This document shows positions 47,220-59,250 of a stretch of 64,000 nt of DNA, piece by piece. A program made the position numbers and the translations under genes. Source of the DNA: Viscum album (lineage: Eukaryota > Streptophyta > Magnoliopsida > Santalales > Viscaceae). Below the pieces are notes generated by a model. That model was not told the origin of the DNA. It saw only the letters and a list, made by a program, of their open reading frames with translations, and ran no database searches. Location of the stretch: assembly GCA_963277665.1 (NCBI GenBank), contig OY728131.1, positions 1,396,950,688 to 1,397,014,687 on the forward strand, written 5' to 3'. The stretch's first letter is position 1; each line of letters begins with the position of its first letter.

Positions 47220-48160
47220 ATTTATAATTGTTATTAGTAGAAATGTTGAATAAAATATATTACATATATTATATATAATTGCATTTAATATAAATATGTT
47301 TATTAAAATTTATTTTTTATTAATATATTCTATAGTTTTATAAATATATACTTTTGTTGTATTGTGGAACATCCATTGAAACTTCAATTGAAAATTTCAC
47401 TGGAACGTCTACTGAAACCTCCACTGGAACTGGAACTTCCACCAGAACTTCCACTGGAACCTCTACTGAATCCTCCACTAGAACTTCCACTAGAATCTCC
47501 ACTGGAACTTCCTTTTAATAGAATTATAATTGTTATTAATATAGATGTTGAATAAAATACATTACATATATTATATATAATTGCATTTAATATAAATATA
47601 TTTATTAAAATTTATTTTTTATTAATGTATTCTATAGTTTTATAAATATATACTTTTGTTGTACTGTGGAACATCCATTGGAACTTCAATTGGAAATTCT
47701 ACTAAAACCTCCACCGGAACCTCCACGAGAACCTCCATCATAACCTCCACTAGAACCTTCACCAGTACCTCCACTGGAACGTCTACTGGAACCTCCACTG
47801 GAACGTCTACTGGAACCTCCACTGGAACGTCTAATGGAACGTTTATTGGAACGTCCACTGGACTTCCACTGAAACCTGGAACCTCCACTATAACCTCTAT
47901 TGGAACCTCTACTGGAACCTCTACTAGAACTGGAAAATCCACTGGAACTTCCACTGGAACCTTCACTGGAACTTCCACTGGAACCTGCACTGAAACTTCC
48001 AAAATATGTACATTTTATTTACATTTTTATTCATGTATTATATATATTTTTAAATGGTAAATTATATTATTTTTATAAAATTTATGTAAAAAATTTAATA
48101 CATATTATATGTAATTTCATTTAATATAAATACATTCATTAAAATTTAATTTATATTTTC
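47220..48160. repeat. Duplicated 300-bp block with a 12-bp minisatellite
   Basis: An AT-rich block of about 145 bp followed by a 12-bp repeat array (consensus ACTGGAACCTCC). The block starts at 47220 and again at 47520, with a degenerate third AT block at about 48026-48160. The arrays are 47395-47515 (about ten units) and 47689-48000 (about 26 units). Because units are multiples of three, long frames stay open: VPVEVP-type repeats on the minus strand and TSTG-type repeats on the plus strand. No start context, splice signals or domain supports a gene. Confidence 0.85.
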
Positions 48161-48724
48161 GTCTTTTATTTATTATTATTATTTTTTGTTTTTTATAATG
48201 GAAATTCTTCAAATATTTTTTAAACTTGAAAAGATTAACAGTTGTTTACAATATTATTTAAGAAATACAAAATTGATATATTTTTAAAAATAACAATTTA
48301 TTTGAAATTTATATTTTTCAATGTTATAAATATTTAAAAATTGATATGTTTTAAATACTAATTTATATCAACGTTTTTTATATCTAATTTTTGGTTTTGA
48401 TATGTTTATGTTTTGTATCAACGTTCTTTATGTTTTTTTTATATCAACGTTTTTTATATGTTATTATTTTTTTTGTAATTTATAGAGTTTTTATAGCATT
48501 TTAAATAGCATTTTATTATTCAATGTTTTTGTTTTTTGATATGTTTTTTTATGTTTTTGATACGTTTTTTTAATGTTTTAATTTGTTTTTATGATGTATT
48601 ACAGCTGTATGGCGGTAATAACAATAGAAGGTAAAAATGGATTTTTGTAAAAATTCTGTCAGCTGCATTTTTTTTATTGCATTTCAATCTAACGGTCACA
48701 TTTTTTTTAAACGTGGAATCATCT
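48161..48724. other. AT-rich stretch, nothing recognised
   Basis: Poly-T-rich DNA with a repeated word ATATCAACGTTTTTTAT near 48366-48455; no gene, terminal repeat or RNA seen. Confidence 0.45.
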
Positions 48725-49290
48725 CAGGTAAACTGGATATTCTAGTTATTTAGGGTATTGGAGATGACTTCAATGGCCCGAAGGCCTTCATTTTTATTGA
48801 TTTTTGATAATCTACCTTTCAAGGGGTGAGGTGGAACCCTTACAAGGCCCGTAGGCGTAAGCATTACATGTCCCGTAGGCCTTAGATGAATTTATTGCCC
48901 GTAGGCTTCAAACATTACATACAACCCAGACTAACTACTTGGAACTGCTCCTCCCCAGCATCTTCATCGTGAAATCAGCTCTCCACCTTCGCATGATTGT
49001 ACGACTAGGCTTTCCCGTGCATGCACAAGCTTGTCCCGATGGCAGGTGTCATACCCTCTCATTCTTGCAATATCCCTTTAGCTTCTGCTATGGTGAATGC
49101 TCTTTGCTCCTCCTCCTTCTGAAGCTTGTTCTTTATAGGTTGTCTGGTATGCATCTGCACTTTTAAGGTGGCCTGAAGGCCTTGAGGTGGCTCGAAGGCC
49201 TTACTGACCCGAAGGCCTTGGTGACCCGAAGACCTTAAAGGACTCAGGGACCTAATAGACAGGTTAGGATAGTTAATTTCAAACCCAGAC
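48725..49290 (-). repeat. Probable retroelement LTR fragment with AAGGCCTTCGGG repeats
   Basis: Distinctly more GC-rich than both flanks. On the minus strand a short word related to AAGGCCTTCGGGTC recurs at about 49235, 49215, 49195, 49175 and again near 48780, and a related GGCCTACGGG word occurs near 48885, 48860 and 48845. A polyadenylation-like AATAAA lies near 48800. The layout resembles an LTR R-U5 region, but no termini or internal domain are present. Confidence 0.4.
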
Positions 49291-49599
49291 AATAAACAGC
49301 TAGAGTTAGGTTAATTGTTTATTATCAATTTGTTAATTATATATTTTTAAATAATATTAATGTGATAAAATATATTTATCTATTTTGATTTTGTTTTATA
49401 AATCAATGTTAAACCAAAATAGACTAAAATAATTATAATTAGTTCATTAACTATGTTTTTTTTAAAAGATTGGGAAATTACAAGTAAGGTGTTCTTCAAT
49501 GCTAGAAGGACACCAGTTCCTATACTAAGCTAAATAGCACCATCGATATTGATCTTTAAATTTGGTCTTATCACTTTTAGAGAAAATGAAACTACATTC

Positions 49600-49810
49600 T
49601 TTTTTTATTAAAATTTTCAATTTTATGTCAAGATTCCAAAGTTTGTCGCACACGTTATAACCAAACATCACCAAGAAGCATTTTATGGTTTAGAAGTTGA
49701 TCATTGCATTTACTCTTAACATGTGCACTAAGAAAGATTCGAACCCCTTACTTCAACCCCTTATCTCTTGACTATTCTACAAAGATTTCACCATTCCACC
49801 AAACTCTTTG
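49600..49810 (-). mobile_element. Possible tRNA-derived SINE
   Basis: Minus-strand TGGTGGAATGGTGAAA (49786-49801) resembles an A box, and GGTTCGAATC (49736-49745) is an exact B box. The spacing suits an RNA polymerase III promoter, and the unit runs into an A-rich 3' tail near 49600. The segment does not fold into a full tRNA by eye. No clear target duplication was found, so this is tentative. Confidence 0.45.
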
Positions 49811-49849
49811 TTTGGCGAGTAAACAGTATGTAATATATTTATATATATA

Positions 49850-51015
49850 GATAAAAAACAAATAATGATATTACAAGACAATAAATAACGAATGTATAAT
49901 GAAGAAGTAATAACTAAACAATAAATTAATAAATAATAAATAATAAATAATAGATAAATAACAAACAAACAAATAAATAATAAATAATAGATAAATACAC
50001 AATACGTAATAAATAAAATAATAATTAAATATCAATCAAATAAATAATAAATAATAAATAATAAACAATAAACAATAAAGAAATAATAAAGAAATAAATA
50101 ATGAAAAATAAATGAATAATAAATAATAAATAATAGATAAATAATAAATAAATATTACATAAATAATAAATACTTAATAAATAAATAATAATTAAATAAT
50201 AAATAAATAATCGAAAAATAAATAAATAATCAATAAATAATCAATAAATAATAAAAATAAATAAATAAATAATAAATAATAATAAACGATAATAAAAAAT
50301 ATATAATAACTAATAAATAAATATTGAAAAATTAATAAATTATAAATAATTAAACAATAATTAAATCAATAATAAATAACCAATAAATAATTAGTAAATA
50401 ATAAAATAAATAAATAATAAATGATAGTAAATAATAATAAATAATAGTTAATTCTAAATAAAAAATAAATTAATAGATAATAAATAAATAATGACTATAT
50501 AAAAAATAAAGAAATAAATAAATAATAAACAATACATTAATAATAAATTAATAATAAGTTAACAATAAATATATAAACATTGGAAAAACAATAAATTAAT
50601 AATTGAAAATAAATCAATATAAAATAGATAAGTATTAAACAAATTATAAATGAATATATAATAAATAATAAATAAGTAACAAATAAAAAATGATAAATAA
50701 TAAATAATAAATAATAAATAGACAAACAGATAAAAAGATAATAAATAAATAAATAAATAATACATCGATAATAATTTCATATGAAATAATAAATTAATAA
50801 TAAATAATAAATTAATAATAAAAATAAATAAATAAGTAATAAGTAATAATAAACAATAAATATTTTGTAATAATATATAATAAATAGTAAATAAATATTA
50901 AATAATAATCTAACAATAAATAAATAATAAATAATAAATAAATATATAATAAATAAGTAATAAATGAATAAATAATAAATAACAAATGAATAATATATAT
51001 ATATATAATAAATAA
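49850..51015. repeat. Large AATAAAT-type simple repeat
   Basis: More than 1.1 kb made almost only of TAAATAA/AATAAT words with sparse C and G. Open frames on the minus strand (Tyr/Ile/Leu strings) are artefacts of the repeat. Possibly expanded from a poly-A or microsatellite seed. Confidence 0.9.
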
Positions 51016-51365
51016 TAAATAGAAATAAATATCTGTAAATAAATATACATATAATGAAATTTACATAAATATATATAAACACACACACACACATATGTAA
51101 TTTTATATTAATATATATATATATAAACAAGTAAATATATATATATATAACCATATAATATATAAATATAAATATATATACACATACATAAATATGTATA
51201 CATATTTACAAATGTATATAAATATAGATAAATATTCATAGATACAACTAAATATCTATGCATAAATACAATTATATAGAATTTTAAATAAATATTGATA
51301 AATATATACAAATTATAAATAAATATACATAAATGTATAGAAGTACACACACACACACATATATA
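51016..51365. repeat. TA/CA-rich simple repeat tail
   Basis: TATATA, AATATATA and two short (AC)n runs (near 51078-51093 and 51342-51357) continue the low-complexity block. Confidence 0.85.
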
Positions 51366-52055
51366 ATAGATAATAAGTCACCAAATGAGAGAACATCACA
51401 ATAACTACAACACTATAAAATCACTAGAAATGTAAATAAGAAGAATAAAATCATAGACAACTGAAAAAGCAAATGAAGACACCCTTAAACAAAGATTAAA
51501 ACTCATTGAATGTTCAAAAATCATGATATCTGAACAAAAAACTCAGTCTTAGAGGTCTTCAAGGCCTCTTTTGACCTCAAAAAAAAAACAATGACCAAGG
51601 CCCCCCTAATCAACCTGATGTAGAGCTTATCACATGTTTCAATTTGATACATGATAGAGCCCAAATGAATACCCGGATCAAAAGTTATAACCGTTTGAAG
51701 TGGAAGTTCAACTTTCAAATTTTCTTAAAACAAAAATAAATTTTATTATATAAGTTATTATCAAATTATTATCGAATGTGATTGTAGTTCATTTTATAAG
51801 TTTCGATTTGGCAGGTTATGGAGCTAAAATGGATATCCAAATCAAAAGTTATAGTCATTTGATGGTGAATTCTGATTTTCAACTTATACAAGAATTAATT
51901 TAAGTTTCAGATAACTATTAACTAATAATATATATAATTAATAATTAACACATTATAATTAATTAAAATTCTAAATAAACAAATAAATGAATTTAAATAA
52001 TAAATTATTATTATTAATAATAAATCATGATTAAGTATCTAATATTTAATATTTT
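51366..52055. other. Unassigned stretch, possibly CACTA interior
   Basis: No gene seen. Two related blocks (51660-51720 and 51828-51890) share GGATxxAAATCAAAAGTTATA and a following TTTCAA word. The position next to a CACTA terminus suggests internal sequence of that element, but no transposase motif is present. Confidence 0.35.
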
Positions 52056-52323
52056 TTCCTCATTAAATCAGTGACAATTTTTATAAACCACCCATAAAAA
52101 TAAATTAAAAAATAAAAAAAAATAAAAAATCAATATTATCAGTAGTTATTAAAACCACCGCTAAAAACTGATGCAAAAAATAAAAAATAAAAAATAAAAA
52201 ATAAAAAACACATTTAGAAATGGTTTTAAGAACCGCTATAAAAAAAATTTCTCGAAATATTTAAAAACGTTTGTCATAACCACCGCCAAAAAACCACTGT
52301 GAAACCCATTTTTTCTAGTAGTG
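52056..52323 (-). mobile_element. Terminus of a CACTA (En/Spm) DNA transposon
   Basis: Read on the minus strand, the end is CACTACTAGAAAAAATGGG, the characteristic inverted terminus of plant CACTA elements. Inside it lie several subterminal repeats of the form GCGGTGGTT or AGCGGTGG (near 52281, 52220 and 52155), where the transposase binds. The other terminus was not found in the window, so the element is truncated or its mate is too degraded to see. Confidence 0.75.
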
Positions 52324-52992
52324 TCTATTTTAACACCATTGTTACATTGTTTTGGAAGGACTCGAGGTGCAGCAGAAGCAGTCAGGTCTATGCCCAATAA
52401 TGTTTTTTAATGATTTTTACGAATACATCCTTTGAATCAGATGAATGCGACCCCATAATATTTATAGAGAGAGGAAATTTTCACATATAATTTATTATTA
52501 ATTTATATAAATAAAAATTACCATGAAATTCTTTCTTCATTGTTGAATTGGTTGACCTGTTCGTGTCATACCATTTTTACGTCGAAAGATTCGAGTGTAG
52601 AATTTTTTTTCTAGCGGTATACATACGTGCTCCATGAACCTCAAAACGGCACCGTAAAATCTTTGGGTGCTAGAACAAATGATTATAAGTGCCAACATCA
52701 TTTTTCATTGATCGTAATAATAATTCATCAAGTTGAAATAATTATTCTCTTGTTCTCTTAGGGACTTGAGAGGGAGGAAGATGATTGAACCTCTCTTTGT
52801 TCTTGAGTGTGTTCCAATAGAAGTTCACTCTAGGGTTGAGAGAATTCTCTAGAGAGGATTTTGTTGTGAACATCCACATCACCAATATCTCATCATAGAA
52901 ATGATATAATTGAGTTTATATAGCTTGGTCAGAGATTTGATAATTTCACATAGGCCATTAGTCACTTTTAATCCTTCACAAACCCTACACTA

Positions 52993-53026
<34 letters not shown>

Positions 53027-53675
53027 TTTTTTTAACACGTGCATATCTTGCATATTATAAATATCATTTCTTCAATAAATAAATTAATATATATTTAAAT
53101 GATATTTAATATATCATTCTCACCAGACCCTTAACATGATAAATGATGGTTTATTTAAATAAATAAATATCCCTACATTATTCATTCAATAAATAAATAT
53201 TATATTCACTAAACTCGTGAAAAAAATATTTATTTAATATTCGTATAACCAAATAACTAATTATTTATTACCTTGCAAACAAATAAGAGATAAATAAATA
53301 TTAAATATTCACGTAATTATTAAATTCCTTTCAAATACATATTTATTTAATATTCAACTCATATATTTATTCTTTTAAATAACTCATGATTGAATTAATG
53401 CGATCAAACATACTTGAATAATTATTAAACCCCAAGTTGGAAATAATCATTATTCAAACTGTTAAATTCAAACAAAATTTATCTGAGGATCTAGATACAC
53501 TTAGTGTTTGACCCTCTAGGCCTCTTTGTGAGTTGCATTAGTCTAATTAGCCTAAATTCTAAGATCAATGTCTATTAACATGTCAAAGAACATATAGAGA
53601 AAGAAGTTAAATGTCACAATGAAAATAACCTCCTACGAATGCTCACCATGTAATATAATCCATTTTTCCTGATAT
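52324..53675. other. Unassigned DNA between CACTA end and Sirevirus
   Basis: No intact gene. 52730-53000 has a less AT-rich stretch (TCTAGGGTTGAGAGAATTC near 52829) that resembles a copia LTR fragment; 53050-53480 is AT-rich. Confidence 0.35.
52993..53029. repeat. (AAT)n microsatellite
   Basis: About twelve uninterrupted AAT units. Confidence 0.9.
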
Positions 53676-54398
53676 TGTAGGATCAAAATGTATATATAGA
53701 TTGCTTAATTACAAGAGGGGGGAGGGTAAATTGTAGGTTTAAAAACTTTTATTTTTATCCTTAAAAAAATCTATGTTTAAAAAAGTTAAACAAGATGGAT
53801 TCACAAACCCTCTTTAGTTCTCAACAAAGAAACTAACTTGCTTAGGGTCTGATAAAGTGGATCCGATAAAGAAACTTAAGACAAGTTTACTTATAGAAAG
53901 ATTCTAACTTAAAGCATATAGAATCTAATATATGAAAGTTTGTAAAAGTATAAGAAAGTATAAGAAATTTACACTTTCTAACTTTAACAAAATGCAGTGG
54001 AAATAAAACTTATGACAAAACAAGAAATATTTAAGAAATATTTTAACCCAAAGAGAAGGGTATCCAACAACCTTGGATAAAGGTACCTTGATTTATACTT
54101 TCAAGAAAGTTTTTCTTACCCACATCAGGGTAATCCCTTGATATGAAGATCAATATCTATCTTTCTATCTCTACAAGCCCTCGATTAAGTAGGTAATCAG
54201 CACCTCTATCTCCCTATCCCCAGAAGCCCTCGATTGATAACCAAAACAATAAGATTCACACAAGGCAGGTTAAACAAGATGTTCTTAGCTTGAATAAGTT
54301 GTTCATAGCATTCACAAAAGGCATATTTGAGTAGAGATATCATAGAGTATCACTTCATTCCAGATTTCAACTCTATCCATCTCATTCAAATGGATGGG

Positions 54399-54406
54399 TA
54401 TTTATA
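54399..54406 (-). promoter_or_regulatory. Sirevirus LTR TATA box
   Basis: Minus-strand CCTATAAATACCC, about 800 bases from the LTR start, a good plant TATA box dividing U3 from R. Confidence 0.7.
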
Positions 54407-54659
54407 GGAAAAATCTCCAACGGTCGACTTCTCCTCCAACGGTCATATTTTTCCTTGAATTTTGGAGGGATCTTTACACGTGGAACTCAGACAACAGTTA
54501 AGTTAAAACAGATTGGATGAAATCATTTTATATAACAATTTATGATAAACATTACTATTCTTAAGAAAAATTATCACATTTAGGATCCGATAAAATGGAA
54601 TGTTACATTAAGGAAATTTGGAAACAGTAAGAAAATCATTTAATCAGATTCTTAAGATA

Positions 54660-54935
54660 ATGTAAATTAGAGTCTGATTTTAGAAAAAATCAGAGTCTAA
54701 TTTCAGAAGAAATGAAGTCTAATTTCATGATAAATCAGTGTTTGATTTCAAAAGAAATAAAATTATTCTATTAGAAGAGACCAGAGTTGAATTTTTGAAG
54801 AAATCAGAGTATGATTTCATGAGAAATTAGAGTATGATTTCAGTAGAAATTGGAGTCTGATTTCATGAGAAATTGAAGTTTGATTTTAGAAGAAATCGGT
54901 GTCTGATTTTAGAAGAAATCAGATTCACAATTATG
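54660..54935 (-). repeat. Array of short near-palindromes in Sirevirus U3
   Basis: About ten copies of a unit of 22-28 bp built on GATTTCATGAGAAATCAGAGT, in which GATTTC and GAAATC form an inverted pair. They lie upstream of the TATA box in U3, where Sireviruses carry clustered palindromic motifs thought to control expression. Confidence 0.75.
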
Positions 54936-55204
54936 GAGAAATTAGATTCTAATAAACTGAAATATTTTGAGTTAGATAAGAATTTGAATTTTTTACTTAA
55001 GAAAAAGATGGATTATACTTGGTTTAAAAAAATATTATATAAGTAATTTGAAACCAAAGGTAAGGTTAAAACCATTTTTATAGAAAGTAATTTTTTCTTA
55101 AGAATTTTTTTTTATAGAAAGATATTTTTTCTTTAAAAAATGTTTTTGTGATTTTTAAAACATAAAAGAATGAAAAATTCATAAGGAAACATATTGACTC
55201 AACA

Positions 55205-55220
55205 ATATCCCCCTTTTTAG
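55205..55220 (-). other. Main polypurine tract of the Sirevirus
   Basis: Minus-strand CTAAAAAGGGGGATAT directly before the LTR start TGTTGAGTC. Confidence 0.85.
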
Positions 55221-55295
55221 AAAGCACAGACAACTTTTCATAAAAGAATATAAAGGACTAAGGTTTTCATTTTTGAACTTTAAAAGAAATACTTA

Positions 55296-55495
55296 TCTCC
55301 CTTTTTTAAGGCTCGTGGTGAATATGATGAACTCCCCCTTAGGTTATAAAATCCCCAAGAATCATATTCTTTTTTTTCTTAGAGAAATAACTCTTCATTA
55401 CTTAAGAATTTATTCCTTAAGTAATCTCCCCCTTAATTATACATTCTTTTCCTTTAACTTAGTATTCGTTTTTATCATTATTTTCTCCCCCTTTG
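55296..55495 (-). other. Extra polypurine motifs upstream of the 3' LTR
   Basis: Plus-strand counterparts TCTCCCTTTTTTAAG (55296), ACTCCCCCTT (55331), TCTCCCCCTTAA (55425) and TCTCCCCCTTTG (55485) repeat the AAGGGGGAG core of the main tract. Multiple polypurine tracts in this region are a known Sirevirus trait. Confidence 0.7.
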
Positions 55496-55639
55496 TGATT
55501 TTTAAAAAGGAATGTAGGGAAAGAGAAAAATTGTACCTGAAAGGTTAGGAAACATACAAAACGAAACAATGAAAATAAATTCTTCCATTAAGACAAAGAA
55601 AAAAATTTCATTACAAAAGAAGATTGGATTTGAAAAGAA

Positions 55640-58051
55640 AGACTATTCATCCTTATTTTTGTCCTTCAACATCAAATTTTTTAAGGTTTCCTTCATCTTC
55701 TTCAATTCTTTATGATCATCCTCAAACTTCTTGAGAAAATATTCTTGATCCATATTTTTTCCTTTTGAGATCTTTGATTATTTCTTCCTGAGAATTAACT
55801 ATTTCACCTTATAACTTGATCAAATATTCTTAGACTTTCAGTTTTTCAGCCATCTCTTCCCTGATTTCCCTTTCCCTTTTCAGATGAAGGGAAACAAAAT
55901 TTAGTTTCCCATTAGGATCTTTGTCTTCTTGTTGGAGGCTAGCTTTCTCTTCCTTTATTTTCTCTGAAAAACTTGTTGAGAAATTATTGATCCTGTCATC
56001 GGAGTTATCAAAATCATCCTTGACTGAGTTTGTGAAATCATCAAAAATTGTAAGATTATCAATGATTAACTTCAACCACTTTGTGATTTCTTTATAATAC
56101 CTTCTATGATCATCATAAATAATATGAAGTTTAATGAACATTTCCATAAGAATATTTTTTGAATCTGTCTTCTGATTAACTATTTCTTAAAGAAATTGAC
56201 ATCTAGAATCAATGCTAGGAAAGAAAGGAATGGAATTTAAAAGCTTCTTCAATGACTAAACCAAAAAATCATGTCCTAATAAAGATGAATATTTTGAATA
56301 AAATTCTTTTGATGGTGAGGGAACTTTATTTTGATCATCTTCTTTCTTATTTGATGTTACAACAACATCCTTCTTCACTTTTTCAACAACAACTTTCTTT
56401 GGAGAATCAACAACCACTTGCTTACCTTTATCATCCTTAGAGATTTTCTTTTCAACATTTTTAGTTTCATGCTCACTATTATAAACTTGAACACTTTTTT
56501 CATCATCATCATCAACTTCTTTATCACCCTCTTTATCAGAAATATTTTTAGTTTTGTCGTCAACAATATGTTAAAGAATATCTTCATTACTACTTTCATC
56601 ATCCTGGGTAGTATCATCTTTCTGAATAGATTATCCTTTTTAAATTATCTTGGTGGATTTAGCTTGGAAAGTTCTTATAGATATCTTATTAGAAGGAATC
56701 TCATTATCTTGATATTATTCTACCATTCTTATCACATCATCACTTTCTTCTTCTTATTCTTCTTATTCTTCTTCTTGATAAACTTATTCTTCTTCAACTA
56801 TTGGTTCCTGAATTGAAATATCATTCTTTCTCTTATCTGGTACTAGAGTCTCGGTGAGCACTGGATCTTGAAAGAAATATTCTCGTACCCAAACATCTTC
56901 AGAAGCCTTTTCGGTATCTCTATACAAATTATGAATAATATTATCTTCTGAAAATTTCTTCTTCTGCTTCTTCTCTTTAGCTTGTTTCTCAAGCTCTTAA
57001 GTAGTTTGGATTTTTAAGGCTTTAACCTCATCATGATCTATCCCGAAAACTATATCACCTTCCTTGTTAAACTTATTCAGTTCTCTCCACTTGGATATAA
57101 CTTCATTAGAAAATGTTTTTCTCTTCCTGGGCTTGGGTGGAGCAGATAGTGGTTCAGGTGCTTGTACTTGTTCCTATTGTTTCAGATATTTTGTTTTTCT
57201 CTTCTTAGTAGTTGTCTTGGAGATTTATTCAACTTCTCATTTCTTATTGACAACTTGGTCATCCTTATTAGGAAGTTCAATGAATTCTCCTAACTTGACA
57301 CTGAATCCAATCTTCATTATTCTCAAAGTATCATCACTTAATAACATGATCTTGAAGGTTTTTGGCTTTGGCTTGCACAGATTTTTGAAGGAGTCTAAGC
57401 ATAAGATAATTATCTTAGAAAAGATCATAGGGTACATCATGATTTGAGACTTGATGATGCCATTCTTAATATTATTTATGGTCAAAATAATGTACTTAAT
57501 GAGATTTAACTTCCTTACATTCACCAAAAAATCCATCCTAAAGATATCACATATCTTTAGAGAGTCCTAATCTACCTTCCTTGAAATAAAAAAACCTTTC
57601 ATTCAGAGGGATACTAATCTGTGTTTGGTTGAAGGATGTGCTATCTTTGGTGTCTTCACTCTCTTAAGCCCAAGGCATTAAACAACCTTAAATTTCTCAA
57701 AAGAACTTTCCTTATCAGTAAATCTGTGCAAGAAAAATATTGCTTCTCCTTCTTAGGGAATATCCAAGATACTTACAGACTTCTTATAAGATAAAGAGTA
57801 AGTATTTCCATAACTCTAAAAAGAAAACATTTCCTTTTCACCTTGTTCAAAAAAATAAACTATATCATAAAATTCTATAACCAAATTAGCATACACCGGA
57901 TCCTGACTCTTTTATTTGGTTACACAGAGGCTTTCCCATCCTTTATTTTTTTTGATTTTTGAATCAAAGATTCATACTTGAAAAAGAAATTCGGGTCCAC
58001 CAACATTTTACTAAATATTATCAAATATTTTAGTTTATTTTTGGATGCCAT
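55640..58051 (-). pseudogene. Env-like extra ORF of the Sirevirus, interrupted
   Basis: A minus-strand coding-like region between RNase H and the polypurine tracts, starting at an ATG at 58051. Successive frame pieces keep protein-like composition over about 800 codons with about a dozen stops and some frame changes. Readable parts are a globular N-terminal part (around 57850, CVYANLVIEFYD-like, and 57240-57540), a Lys/Glu/Asp-rich low-complexity middle (56400-57000), and a coiled-coil-like C-terminal part (55830-56147). Sireviruses carry such an ORF, called env-like, of unproven function; no clear signal peptide or membrane anchor is visible here. It is broken and not expressible as one protein. 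Confidence 0.7.
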
Positions 58052-58649
58052 CAGAGTCTGTGAGGATACCTCAAGAGACATTCAGAGCTTAATTAAAAGG
58101 ATAAAACTGAACAAAAAATTGAAGGGTGATAGAGATTCGGTGCAAAAACATTGAAAAACCGATGTGGGATGTGAATAGGGGGTTCCTTTATATAGGCTTC
58201 ATGGAAACGATTCATATTACCGAATCAATACAATGGTTGAGGTTATATTGATATGATATGATGGTCGATATCAATACCGAAGAAAGATATACAGGTTCCC
58301 AACTTTTGAGTTTTTTTAAAAAAAAAAATCAGATTTAAGGAAAGTGAATCTGATAAGGTTTTCTTAAAACAATATTGAAATACCAACAAAAAAAATGAAA
58401 TTATAATGATATTGGTAAGGAAACATAACTTTAAAAATGATTATAAATATTTTTCAGTATTGATATGGTTCATCCTAGAAAATTTAGGTTCTAGACAGTT
58501 TTATTAGAAAAATAAAACTTTTTATGTTCCGATTTTTTTTTGAAAAATAAATATAAAAGAATTTACATATATATCCCCCTATGAAAAGAAGTATTTTAAT
58601 GTTAGGAGATAGTTTCAACAAAAAGTTAATATGGATGATTAACTTATGT

Positions 58650-59250
58650 TTATCATTCCCAAATTTTGTTTAATGTATTCAAATCTATTGGAGGATAAAG
58701 GTTTTGTAAAAATATCAGCAAGTTGATCTTGCGTTCTGATAAATTGAAGTATGATATCTCCTTTAAGTATGTGATCCCTAAGAAAGTGATTCTTAATGTC
58801 TATGTGCTTTGCATGAGAGTGATGTTTATGATTTTTTCATAGGGAAATAGTGCTTGTATTATCACACATTATCTAAGTTATGGTAAAACTTATGCCATAA
58901 TCTGAGTATGTATTGCATCCACAACACTTGGGCACAACAACTACCAGCTGCTACATATTCAGCTTCTGCTGTGGAAAGTGCTACTGAGTGTTGTTTCTTT
59001 CATGACCAAAAAACTAATGAATATTTTATGAAATAAAAAGTTCTAGATGTACTTTTCCTATCCATTCTACAACCACCAAATTCAACATATGATTTTTTTT
59101 AAAACAAAATAATTTCCATAAGAATAGAAAAGTACTAAATCCATGGTTACCTTTAAATAGAGCAAAATTATTTTCACAAATTTTAAATGGGATTATTGTG
59201 GATTATATTGATATCATATACATAAGCATATTGAAAACATTAAATCTGGA
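58650..59250 (-). pseudogene. Copia RNase H, decayed
   Basis: Minus-strand STAEAEYVAAGSCCAQVLWM (around 58910-58970) is the diagnostic end block of copia RNase H. Stops occur on both sides. Confidence 0.85.

Larger units (their letters stand above)
53676..55204 (-). repeat. 3' LTR of the Sirevirus
   Basis: On the plus strand starts TGTAGGATCAAAATG and ends GACTCAACA. Its left end matches the visible part of the 5' LTR (63837-64000) almost word for word. Length 1529 bp. GATAT (53671-53675) is the candidate target duplication; its partner lies outside the window. Confidence 0.88.

Noticed and set aside
47640..48060. Frames encoding VPVEVP-type or TSTG-type repeat proteins
   Set aside because: Both strands are open only because the minisatellite unit is 12 bp; no gene context was found.
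50537..51356. Tyr/Ile/Leu-rich minus-strand frames
   Set aside because: Translation of AT simple repeat.
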